Positions 1 to 7,589 of a stretch of DNA of 64,000 nucleotides are shown here, in pieces. A program made the translations under genes and the position numbers. The notes beneath the pieces are model-generated. The model worked only from the letters and a program-made list of their open reading frames with translations, had not been told where the DNA came from and searched no databases. This stretch comes from Alphaproteobacteria bacterium (lineage in GTDB: Bacteria; Pseudomonadota; Alphaproteobacteria; UBA8366; Aestuariispiraceae), in the NCBI GenBank assembly GCA_030065235.1, contig JASJDC010000003.1:1-64000 (forward strand). Reading direction: 5' to 3'. Within the stretch, counting starts at the first letter, position 1. Every line of letters starts with the position of its first letter.

Positions 1-249
1 AGATCGACATGCGGCGTCATCGCCGCAACCCGCGCGCGCCAGACATCCAGGTCCGGCTCGACATTGGTGCGCACATTCGGGTCCAGCGACACGAACCTGA
101 CGCTGATCCCGCGCCAGCGCCTTCGCGGCGCTGGTGCGGGATCAGCGTCACAGGTTCGTGTCGCTGGACCCGAATGTGCGCACCAATGTCGAGCCGGACC
201 TGGATGTCTGGCGCGCGCGGGTTGCGGCGATGACGCCGCATGTCGATCT
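1..249. repeat. Near-perfect palindrome at window start
   Basis: Bases 1-112 are the reverse complement of about 136-249: base 1 pairs with 249 and base 81 with 169. The only departures seen are a 2-nt insertion near 150-151 and a mismatch near the centre, and the loop is only a few bases around 121-127. The right arm reads naturally into the PfkB kinase, so the left arm is the inverted copy. A fold-back at a contig or read end is the simplest explanation; a true chromosomal palindrome of this size would be unstable. Confidence 0.9.
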
Positions 250-640
250 GATCAAGGCCAGCGCTGAGGATCTCGCGCTAATCTATCCCGACCGCGCGCA
301 CGAGGCGATCGCCGCCGATTGGCTTTCCGCCGGCGCCTCGGTCGTCGTCGTCACCGACGGCGAGGCCGACGTGCGCGCCTGGACCAGCGGCGGCCGGACC
401 CACCGCGTGACGCCGCGAATCGGCGCCATCGTCGACACGGTGGGCGCCGGCGATAGTTTCCAGGCGGCCATGATCCATCAGCTCTGCGCGCTGGGCGGCG
501 GCGATCCGGGCCGCGGCCTATCCGTCATGGCCCCCGAGCAATTCGACGCCGCACTCAAATTCGCCGTTCGCGCCGCCGGGATCACCTGCACCCGCCGCGG
601 CGCCGACCTCCCCCGCGCCGCTGAGCTGGGGCTCTCCTGA
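113..640 (+). CDS. PfkB-family carbohydrate kinase, C-terminal part
   Basis: Sugar kinase of the ribokinase/PfkB superfamily, most like fructokinases; it would phosphorylate a sugar with ATP in the cytoplasm. The visible part contains the conserved SLDPNVR stretch and the PfkB signature VDTVGAGDSFQAA, whose Asp is the catalytic base. About 175 residues remain of a family norm near 300. The N-terminal half is missing because the reading frame runs into the palindrome at 1-249, so no start codon can be given; a GTG at 134 is only an internal codon. The substrate cannot be read from this fragment. Confidence 0.85.
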   Translation, partial: ASAFAALVRDQRHRFVSLDPNVRTNVEPDLDVWRARVAAMTPHVDLIKASAEDLALIYPDRAHEAIAADWLSAGASVVVVTDGEADVRAWTSGGRTHRVTPRIGAIVDTVGAGDSFQAAMIHQLCALGGGDPGRGLSVMAPEQFDAALKFAVRAAGITCTRRGADLPRAAELGLS

Positions 641-656
641 AGCGCAGGCGCGCCCG

Positions 657-785
657 ATGAGCCGCAGTCTCGGTGATGGACCGTTCAAGAATGAATGGGT
701 TCCCAAAGGAGAGAGCTTAACCACACTGTTCCAGGAACGCGCTCAGCGTTGGAACAAGGACGACTGGCGCGATCCAGCGGCGTAA
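657..785 (+). CDS. Small or truncated ORF after the kinase (42 aa)
   Basis: An ATG 17 nt after the PfkB stop opens a 42-codon frame beginning MSRSLGDGPFKNEW and ending WRDPAA. It has mixed, protein-like composition with four Trp and balanced charges, unlike the Arg/Pro-rich shadow frames nearby. It overlaps the 3' end of the convergent large gene by 43 bp. It could be a genuine small protein or the N-terminal stub of a gene cut when the neighbouring lower-GC cassette arrived. I do not recognise the family, and the ribosome-binding site is weak. Confidence 0.3.
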   Translation: MSRSLGDGPFKNEWVPKGESLTTLFQERAQRWNKDDWRDPAA

Positions 786-3700
786 CAAGGCTGATCGTCA
801 GAGCCGCGCGACCTCCAGGGGTGTACGTTAACCATCACTGCGTTCGTTCGCCCTTCTGCGGTCCAAACGCGGAGCGGTGCGCTGGGTATCTGTGTTCTCC
901 CGCCAACCAGCGGCTCCACACATTGGAAATATGCGACAATACCGCGCATGTCGGGCAAAACTTCCACGCGAGTCGCGGTTTGGCCGGCCAGGCTGACGAC
1001 CGTACCGCGCCAGAGCCGTTCGCCCACAAGCACAAGGCTGCCCCGTCGCCCGGATTCGAGCTCAAGCGCAGCGTCCGTGCTCGCCTGCAAGTCGTTCTGC
1101 CAACCCCAATCGAAGTAAGGCGTCTTGATCACGTCGAGATGAAAGCGCGATGCGATCTCTACCGCACGTCGTGGCAACTTAAGATGAAATTCCTGATTGA
1201 AGGTGGCGTCATCCTTCTCACCACAGAGTTCGGTGAAAAGCCTTGCCGCCCCTTCCTCTTCGATTGACTCTTGCAGCGTCTCCGCGTCGGCCCAGCAAGC
1301 GCGCGCCTCAACGTCGACCGCGCCCCACCAACTTGGGACGGAGACGATGGCGGAAAGACGCTCGGTCCTCCGCCCGTCCGAGCCCTCCTGGAGGAAAGCC
1401 CAGCCGAAACGCACCGTGCGACGCGGCGTTTCTTTTGGCAGGTCACCGTCGAGCGTGCTGAATCCGATCAGGGTTGGAATATTGCGGCGCTCAATCAGGT
1501 CCCGGGTCCTTCCGACGCCCGCGTTTACTGAACCAAATGCCGCCAAGGCGTCCGCCGCTATACTGGCAGCGATATCCAACTGCTGATCAATATCCCGAAC
1601 GGCGCCGAGGATGCGCGGCGCGACACTATAGACCGACATGTCCCCCGTTTGCTGATTGAGCCAACGACCGAGCCGACAGGCGGTGTAGCGTTCGACGACG
1701 GCCATCGAGAGCGCTTTCGCCGGCTCGTCGGCGCGGCGGACCGCCGGCCAGGCGGCAGCCTTAACCGCTAAGAAGGCCCTGGCGGCGCATTCTTTAAGAT
1801 CACTGTGTTCGTAAGAATTGTTCCTGTCTTCTTCTTTGCGGCCAGTATTCTCTTTGTTGTCTCCGTCGAATGCCCCGCAGTCGTCATCGCGAAAATCGTC
1901 GCTGCAAAACTGCTGAAGGATCTTTTGCTCATCGGGATCGAGATCCGCGATCGGCAAGGGTTCAAGATGTATGCGGCACGTTCCGCTGTCGCAATCGTCA
2001 CGCGAAACACGGAAGAAACGGCTTAATGGGTTGGCGTTACTCCGGTTGTCGCTCAGGCGCTTCTCGATATGCTTCGACACCAACTCGTGCGCAAGGCGCT
2101 GCGGCGGCGGGCAGAAAAACGCTTCGACCAACTGCGGAGTATCTTTCCTAGTTTTTGTCCTGTCACCGAAATCGGCATCGGGGTCGCCTTCACAGATCGG
2201 CGGGCCGCGCATCAACTTCGCGGCTAGCTTGGCGCGTATTTTCTCGGCCTTGTGTTCGGGACTCCCTTCTCTGTTTGTCGGAGGGGCGGCTGTCCCGCCA
2301 TTATCTTCCGAATTTCCCGCTCCGTGTGTCTGCGTGGCCCCACTCTTATCCTTGACTCCGAAATCCTCCAATCCGGTTGTCTGCGAGGAGCCATTCTTGT
2401 CGTCGAATTTGGAAGTCCCCGCTCCGCTTGCCGGCGTGGCGGGTGCCGAGGCCTTGGTACTTTCCTCTTCGCGATTAGTATTAACCTTTCGTAGATTCGA
2501 GTAGGGATCTTCCTCGCTCGAATCCAGGTCGACGCTCCCAGACTCAATAAAGGATGCCAATCGGCCGTCGAACCTCTTGAGGAATTTGTCGATTACCGGC
2601 CGGTTGGGCGTTTGTTTAGCGAATTCTTCTGCGATCTCTTGGATTGCTTCCTCGGCGGTCGAGGCGTCCTCGCCGGGCGACCAACGACAAGGCCAAAAAT
2701 TCGGGTTTTCATAGGGACATATCTTGCCCTCGGGAAGCAACGAAGCGCGAAGCGCCTCTAAGACCATGATCAAATTATACGTGGCTCGCTGGCCAGTCGG
2801 GTCACGGTCGAGGGGAGTACAGTTCGGGTCGTTTGGATCATAGGTCCCCTTGCAAAATGGGTTGAGCAGTACCTGCAATAGGTTGTATGATATTTCGGTT
2901 GTTACATTGGCAGTCGCAAGGGCGGGAGCCAAGGTTCTAGCTACTAAGTTCTCGCTGCGATCGTTGTCGCTTTGTTCACCATCCGGCAACCCAAGTGCGC
3001 CGCGCACGAATTTCTCTGCAGCTTTCCTGTTCCGAGGAGCATCTCCGTGCTCGCTAAATCCGATTGTCTTGCAAGCCTCGCTGACCGGCTCGTCGCGACA
3101 GGTTGAGGTATCCATGGCCTCAAGAATAAAGGCGACGAAACGCTGCTCAATCTCTTTTCGCAGTAGGACGCTAAAGTCGACCGCCTCCGCAGGGTTGGTC
3201 GCGTTCTCGAAAGTGCCGTCCCGTCCCAACGATTCGACGCGCCCTTCCATCGAGTGATGAAGCAGAGTGCCCATCTCACCGCGTAGGTCACGCAGCAACT
3301 CTAAATCTTGGTCGTTGGTCGAGGCGATGTGTTTCCATGCAGCATCGTGCTTTTTATCAATTTTCTTAGGGTTTTCGTGAATAGCCTCCCTCAATGCCGC
3401 CACAGATACTGGCTCGTTCAATGTAGGTTCACGTACCTCGAACAGAAATAGCCCCGCTGAACGTCGGCTGTTATGAGGCCAGGGCAACGCAGTCACATCG
3501 AAGTTCAGGCGGTAGAGCGTGCTCTGCGCCAAGTCATGGCCATCGTCTAACTGGGAGTTCATCAACTCCGTCCGCAACCGGTTTCGATGCGCTATGCGAC
3601 GCTCCAGGACATCGAATGGATCGAGCTCGACCGAGACCGCGCCGCTCGATTCGGTATCATTCCGCGTGGGCGACTCGACTGCGTCCTGTCCGCCGACGGC

Positions 3701-4090
3701 GACCAGAGTCCAAAGACGTTCCATATCGCGACTACCGGCGTTTGCAAAACGTTGATAGTCCTCTTCTTTTCTGGTTTGGGTTAGTTCGGCGTTCAGCCAC
3801 TGAGCTTCCTTAAGCCTGTCGTTGACGAGCCGCTCACGGGTAAAAACTTGAGGTGTTTCTATATAGAGCAGCCCGGCAGGTTCGTCGTCCCAGATATAGA
3901 TCAATAAAAATACCACCAACGCTACAAATACGATTGCGACGGCAGAAAGTATCAGCCGTTCTAGGCCAACCCACTTGAGCAAGAAGTTCCAAGTCTTTGC
4001 TAAATATGGTTGAACTAAGCCTGTCCACTTGAGTAAAAACGTCCAACTCCTAGCCAGGATCGGTCGAGGCAGTTCTTCGGTCTCAGCCAT
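743..4090 (-). CDS. Large membrane-anchored protein of the Grr-like RiPP cassette
   Basis: Unrecognised protein of about 1115 residues. The ATG at 4090 is chosen because it overlaps the radical SAM stop by 8 bp, implying translational coupling; an in-frame start at 4111 would lie deeper in the upstream gene. The N-terminus carries two similar Trp-rich segments (SWTFLLKWTG and TWNFLLKWVG, about residues 15-43), then one hydrophobic helix at about 47-68. The rest, roughly 1040 residues, lacks further clear membrane spans and has many scattered Cys, which suits an N-in, periplasmic C-out topology with disulfides. A Ser/Thr/Gly/Asn-rich linker near residues 548-615 is built of four 17-residue repeats. 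Known GrrM loci often carry a periplasmic binding-like protein (GrrP); this gene holds a comparable place but is far larger. A role as receptor, export partner or target of the modified peptide is inference only. Confidence 0.75.
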   Translation of the reverse strand: MAETEELPRPILARSWTFLLKWTGLVQPYLAKTWNFLLKWVGLERLILSAVAIVFVALVVFLLIYIWDDEPAGLLYIETPQVFTRERLVNDRLKEAQWLNAELTQTRKEEDYQRFANAGSRDMERLWTLVAVGGQDAVESPTRNDTESSGAVSVELDPFDVLERRIAHRNRLRTELMNSQLDDGHDLAQSTLYRLNFDVTALPWPHNSRRSAGLFLFEVREPTLNEPVSVAALREAIHENPKKIDKKHDAAWKHIASTNDQDLELLRDLRGEMGTLLHHSMEGRVESLGRDGTFENATNPAEAVDFSVLLRKEIEQRFVAFILEAMDTSTCRDEPVSEACKTIGFSEHGDAPRNRKAAEKFVRGALGLPDGEQSDNDRSENLVARTLAPALATANVTTEISYNLLQVLLNPFCKGTYDPNDPNCTPLDRDPTGQRATYNLIMVLEALRASLLPEGKICPYENPNFWPCRWSPGEDASTAEEAIQEIAEEFAKQTPNRPVIDKFLKRFDGRLASFIESGSVDLDSSEEDPYSNLRKVNTNREEESTKASAPATPASGAGTSKFDDKNGSSQTTGLEDFGVKDKSGATQTHGAGNSEDNGGTAAPPTNREGSPEHKAEKIRAKLAAKLMRGPPICEGDPDADFGDRTKTRKDTPQLVEAFFCPPPQRLAHELVSKHIEKRLSDNRSNANPLSRFFRVSRDDCDSGTCRIHLEPLPIADLDPDEQKILQQFCSDDFRDDDCGAFDGDNKENTGRKEEDRNNSYEHSDLKECAARAFLAVKAAAWPAVRRADEPAKALSMAVVERYTACRLGRWLNQQTGDMSVYSVAPRILGAVRDIDQQLDIAASIAADALAAFGSVNAGVGRTRDLIERRNIPTLIGFSTLDGDLPKETPRRTVRFGWAFLQEGSDGRRTERLSAIVSVPSWWGAVDVEARACWADAETLQESIEEEGAARLFTELCGEKDDATFNQEFHLKLPRRAVEIASRFHLDVIKTPYFDWGWQNDLQASTDAALELESGRRGSLVLVGERLWRGTVVSLAGQTATRVEVLPDMRGIVAYFQCVEPLVGGRTQIPSAPLRVWTAEGRTNAVMVNVHPWRSRGSDDQPCYAAGSRQSSLFQR
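2255..2458 (-). repeat. Four tandem 51-bp degenerate repeats inside the large gene
   Basis: Units lie at 2255-2305, 2306-2356, 2357-2407 and 2408-2458. Each is exactly 51 bp (17 codons), so the frame is kept. On the plus strand each unit carries a core resembling tccgtttgtctgcgtggc. In the minus-strand protein they encode a low-complexity Gly/Ser/Thr/Asp linker. The units have drifted apart, so the expansion is old. Confidence 0.75.
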
Positions 4091-5195
4091 TTGCGGTCTC
4101 CCAGGCCTCAAGGACGGCGTCCAACGTCGCTTTGCGGGTGAGGCGGCAGTAGAGTGTTTCGGCGCCGGCGAAATCCCCGAGTTCGAACCACTTGTTGGCC
4201 GGCGCGCCGCCGCCGCAGACCGTGAAGTAGCCGCATGACTGGGCGCAGGCGACGACGCCCCGCTCGATATCGGCGCGAAGCTTCATGAAGACGGGGTTTT
4301 CGAGGATCGCCTCGGGCCCTTCGCGATGCACGTCCGCGAAGGCGAAGTCGTCCCAACGCGTTGTCGGGGTTCCGAGAAGTTCCGGAGAATAGGTTGACAT
4401 CTTGCCATCGACTGAGACGGAGACGATCGCGAGGGGGCTGACCTGTGGATTGGAAGCGCGGACTTCCGGCGGCGCCGATAGCAGCCACCGAACGCCCTCC
4501 ACCTCGCGAAGTCTGAGCCCTGGGTCCGCGCGCTCAATCGCTCGACTCAAAAACCGCTTGTAGAGCCGCTCGATATCGTCGCCCGCGAGACTGCTCTCAC
4601 CATGGACCCCTTCAATTTCCTCGACATTGAGCCCGACCTCGACGGCCCCCAATCCCGCGAAGAAATCGAGCACCTCGTCGGGTTCGCGAAGCGCGTCCGC
4701 CGTCAAAACGGCGATCACGTGAAACGCTTGACCGGCGTCGCGGAGGGCGTCGACCCCTCTCATCACAAGCGCGTGGCTGCCGCCCCCGGCGCGGGTCCGC
4801 CGGCGCGCGTCATGCAGTCGGGCCGGTCCGTCAATGCTGACTCCCACCCGAACATTATAAGCGCGCCACAACTCGATCCAAGTTGGGTCGATATGAATGC
4901 CGTTTGTCTGGAAACCGTGGCGAAGTGTTTTGTCCGGAGCGTTGGCGGCGAGCTTTTCGAAGGCGTCGCGATACCACTCTGGCGGCACGGTCATCGGTTC
5001 CCCCGCATGCCACGCGATGTCGATCTCGGAGGCGACCAACGGACTGGCGAGAAGATTACGCCCGATCGCATCCAATGTGTCCAACGTCATGCGGCGTCGG
5101 TCATTGCGAAACGGAAGGTAGCAGTACGCGCAGTCCAAACTGCAATAAGGGGTCGGCTGGACAACCACCAGCCGAACAGGGGCCCCTTCGTTCAC
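4083..5195 (-). CDS. grrM: GrrM-type cyclophane-forming radical SAM/SPASM maturase
   Basis: Peptide maturase expected to install C-C crosslinks between aromatic side chains and nearby residues of the small protein encoded just upstream. The radical SAM motif is CSLDCAYC (CxxxCxxC, about residues 18-25). It is followed by the family-typical segments IAWHAGEPMTVPPEWY, HGFQTNGIHID and VSIDGPARLHD. The C-terminal SPASM-type part has CAQSCGYFTVCGGGAPANKW and a later YCRLTRKATLD, giving Cys ligands for auxiliary Fe-S clusters; CGGGAPANK and ETLYCRLTR are hallmarks of the GrrM branch as I know it. The GTG at 5195 overlaps the precursor stop as GTGA; a TTG at 5216 would add seven residues. The stop overlaps the next gene by 8 bp, so all three genes look like one operon. 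Confidence 0.88.
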   Translation of the reverse strand: MNEGAPVRLVVVQPTPYCSLDCAYCYLPFRNDRRRMTLDTLDAIGRNLLASPLVASEIDIAWHAGEPMTVPPEWYRDAFEKLAANAPDKTLRHGFQTNGIHIDPTWIELWRAYNVRVGVSIDGPARLHDARRRTRAGGGSHALVMRGVDALRDAGQAFHVIAVLTADALREPDEVLDFFAGLGAVEVGLNVEEIEGVHGESSLAGDDIERLYKRFLSRAIERADPGLRLREVEGVRWLLSAPPEVRASNPQVSPLAIVSVSVDGKMSTYSPELLGTPTTRWDDFAFADVHREGPEAILENPVFMKLRADIERGVVACAQSCGYFTVCGGGAPANKWFELGDFAGAETLYCRLTRKATLDAVLEAWETANG

Positions 5196-5401
5196 CAATT
5201 GCGCCAATTGGGCCAATTCTGAAAGCCATTATACCAATTATTCCACTGCGCGACGCGTTCGCCCGCATCAGAAACGCCGCGCTCCTGGAGAGCCGCCATA
5301 CGCTCTTCAAGCGCTGTGCGCTCCGCAACCGCGCTTGGTTCAATGAGGCCGGAATTGGCGGGAGATCCAGCGATAATCAGGGCGAAGAGGAGAGGGTTCA
5401 T
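5192..5401 (-). CDS. GrrA-like RiPP precursor with aromatic-x-Asn core
   Basis: A 69-residue peptide starting MNPLLFALIIAG, a short hydrophobic N-terminus that could be a secretion signal. A charged middle part (about residues 21-50, EERMAALQERG) looks like a leader helix. The C-terminus, residues 53-69, reads WNNWYNGFQNWPNWRNW. It parses as five aromatic-x-Asn triplets (WNN, WYN, FQN, WPN, WRN) with one Gly insertion and a terminal Trp. Three-residue cyclophane formation joins an aromatic residue to the residue two positions on, so each triplet is a possible ring. Classical GrrA proteins are Gly-rich; this core is compact and nearly Gly-free. The frame is open up to 5479, but the hydrophobic start and length favour 5401. 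Confidence 0.8.
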   Translation of the reverse strand: MNPLLFALIIAGSPANSGLIEPSAVAERTALEERMAALQERGVSDAGERVAQWNNWYNGFQNWPNWRNW

Positions 5402-6240
5402 GCGATGGGATCCAATGCTATCAGCGCAACGTTGGCGGCACAGTTCAGATCGGATGGCGCGACACGGCGCTCTTTTCAAGAGAAGGCGTCAAAAAACCTT
5501 GTCCGTTATCAGGTTGCCCGGCCGAACGGTATTCCTACCACAAATTATATGTATCGTACTTTCGTTGATGGCGATATACAAGAAAAATCGCATCCTTTCC
5601 GCGCTAAGGCGCATTTGAATGCAGCCGGTAAACTCTCTCGAGTTAATGCAAGTCTTTGAGTGGTTTGAAGACGTGGTTAACCGGTTTCAGCACTTTTTCT
5701 GGAAATGGGCGTAGTTTTTGCCTCTTTGGCTCACGCCGAGGTTTCGCCTGACTTCCCTCTATAAGACTTCTCGGCAATCCGAGCTTTCGTTGCACCGTCA
5801 ACCCGACCGCCCGGCGGCTGATCTCTCGGTCTGAAACCGTTGACAGAGCGTGTGCATCAATTGAACGCTGTCGCCCTCCACGTGGCGGGCGAATGTCGAC
5901 GATCATGAGAGTGCGCAAATAGCGGCGCGCCACTGTGCCGAGGGTCGCGTCGGCGGCTGGAGACGATGGCGCCGTATTGGCCGGTACATCGTGCGCGACG
6001 CGGATTCTACTTCGGTATAGGTATCGTGAGTCGTTGGCGGGCGGCGCGGTGGAGCTTGGTGGCGCGTATCGGATTGGGCGGCTTCTTCGCCAAAGCGGCC
6101 GCACGGGCGTCGCGGGGGATGTTGGCTTGGTCGACGTCCCGGCTGCTCACCGAAGTACGGGTTCTCGACGGTAACGCGCGAGTTTCTCCGAATTTCAGAA
6201 AAACCTGCATTTCGTACATGCGGTAAGTGATTGTTTTTAA
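5402..6240. other. Intergenic region upstream of the RiPP cassette
   Basis: About 840 bp without a supported gene. The part next to the precursor (about 5470-5650) is clearly AT-richer than the window average. Open frames at 5643-6104 (minus) and shorter ones on the plus strand have Arg/Pro/Ser-rich translations typical of shadow frames and no recognisable domain. The stretch may hold decayed sequence from the arrival of the cassette, but no insertion-sequence ends or integrase were seen. Confidence 0.5.
5544..5549 (-). promoter_or_regulatory. Candidate -10 box of the RiPP operon
   Basis: A perfect TATAAT on the minus strand lies in the AT-rich stretch about 140 bp upstream of the precursor start. 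No good -35 hexamer sits 16-18 bp upstream (TTGTAT is about 26 bp away), so the site may need an activator or may be chance. Confidence 0.3.
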
Positions 6241-6315
<75 letters not shown>

Positions 6316-6620
6316 GTTGCGCGGTTTGGCGCGGGGCTTTTGTGGGGCGGTCGGGCCGCCCTCACGAAGCGGCGCGGTGTATGCCATAGGGTCCGGCGGG
6401 CTGCAAGCCGGGCGGGGCGAATAAACGCCGCTTTGGCGCGTGCGGCGGGAGCCGCGTCCTGGGCGGGCTGGGTCGGCTTGCGGCCGCGATTGGGGCGGGA
6501 TAGAAGGCGGCGTCGTGGAAAGGGTCCTCAGCGCTGGGTTTCGCGCTCCGGCCCCACGCATTCGCGGCTTTCGCTTCAGGGCGAATCAGCCGCCAAGATT
6601 GCTGGACGCAGGGACTTCGC
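6316..6620. other. Non-coding stretch between tRNA-Thr and the next gene
   Basis: About 305 bp of GC-rich sequence without a convincing gene, terminator or repeat. The long minus-strand frame across it (6868-6362) is an Ala/Arg/Ser-rich shadow of the small gene and dcd start. It presumably contains the promoter of the small gene and dcd. Confidence 0.5.
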
Positions 6621-6779
6621 ATGGCGCGGGACCAAGAAGACAAAGACGCGCGCCTGGCCGCGGCCCTGCGTGAGAATCTGCGCAAGCGGAAACAACAGGC
6701 GCGCGGCCGCGCCGCAGAGGCGGAGCGCGCCGCGCCGGGGACGGTCGACGGGTCTTCGAAGCTCGGACCCAAAGACTGA
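6621..6779 (+). CDS. Small basic protein upstream of dcd (52 aa)
   Basis: A 52-codon frame starting MARDQEDKDARLAAALRENLRKRKQQARGRAAE and ending SSKLGPKD. It is a charged, helix-forming peptide of a type I recall being common in alphaproteobacteria, with an Ala/Arg/Lys N-terminal half and no membrane segment. The ATG follows GGACTTCGC, a weak ribosome-binding site. It ends 36 bp before dcd and could share its transcript. Function is unknown. Confidence 0.6.
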   Translation: MARDQEDKDARLAAALRENLRKRKQQARGRAAEAERAAPGTVDGSSKLGPKD

Positions 6780-6815
6780 ACGGCGCGACGGAGACGCAAC
6801 GGAAGAGTATCGCCC

Positions 6816-7370
6816 ATGGGCATCCTACCCGACACATGGATTCGCGCCCAGGCGCATGAGAACGGCATGATCGAGCCGTTCGTCGACGGCCAACGGCGCG
6901 AAGGGACGATCAGCTACGGCGTCTCCTCCTACGGCTATGACGCGCGCGTGGCCGACGAGTTTCGCATCTTCACCAATGTCGACAACGCGATCGTCGATCC
7001 GAAAGAGTTTTCCGACGCCAGTTTCGTGAAGCGGACCCAGGATGTCTGCGTTATTCCGCCGAATTCTTTCGCCTTGGCCCGGACGGTTGAGTATTTCCGC
7101 ATTCCCCGCGACGTGCTCGTGATTTGCCTCGGCAAATCCACCTACGCCCGCTGCGGCATCATCGTGAATGTGACGCCGCTGGAGCCGGAATGGGAAGGAC
7201 ATGTCACGCTGGAATTCTCCAACACCACACCGCTGCCCGCCAAGATTTACGCCAATGAAGGCGCCTGTCAGTTTCTGTTCCTGAAAGGCGAAGGGCCGCC
7301 CGAGGTCAGCTACGCCGACCGGGCGGGCAAGTATATGGGCCAAACCGGCGTGACCTTGCCGAAACTTTAA
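6816..7370 (+). CDS. dcd: dCTP deaminase
   Basis: Converts dCTP to dUTP plus ammonia, the main bacterial supply of dUMP for thymidylate synthesis. The 184-residue length is typical. The conserved block [23 protein letters not shown] and then VTLEFSN, with the catalytic Glu at about residue 133, are clear. The C-terminus [13 protein letters not shown] matches the nucleotide-binding tail. The enzyme is cytoplasmic and works as a homotrimer. No bifunctional dUTPase features are evident. Confidence 0.97.
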   Translation: MGILPDTWIRAQAHENGMIEPFVDGQRREGTISYGVSSYGYDARVADEFRIFTNVDNAIVDPKEFSDASFVKRTQDVCVIPPNSFALARTVEYFRIPRDVLVICLGKSTYARCGIIVNVTPLEPEWEGHVTLEFSNTTPLPAKIYANEGACQFLFLKGEGPPEVSYADRAGKYMGQTGVTLPKL

Positions 7371-7589
7371 GGCCCCGGCTTCCGCATATCGGTCGCAATT
7401 CAGCCATGATCCTGTGGTGAATTGGAAATCGCCCGACCGCTCCTTTCACATCCATCCACGCATTGATAAGAGAGTTCGATTACGATGGCCCCGGAAGATA
7501 GCCGCCTCGCTGAGCCGTTCCACAGCCCGCTATCGGAGTCTGCGAACGTCATTGAGTCGGCGAGTGACCGCGCTGCGAGAGGAGCCGGC

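Noticed and set aside
695-1267. Plus-strand frame of 190 codons over the large protein gene
   Set aside because: Antisense to the C-terminal part of the large gene, which has far better protein-like composition.
4883-5659. Long plus-strand frame (258 codons) across the RiPP precursor region
   Set aside because: It runs antisense to the radical SAM gene and the precursor, is Arg/Ser-rich, lacks a ribosome-binding site and has no domain.
5643-6104. Minus-strand frame of 153 codons
   Set aside because: Arg/Pro/Ser-rich with no recognisable motif and no good start; treated as non-coding.
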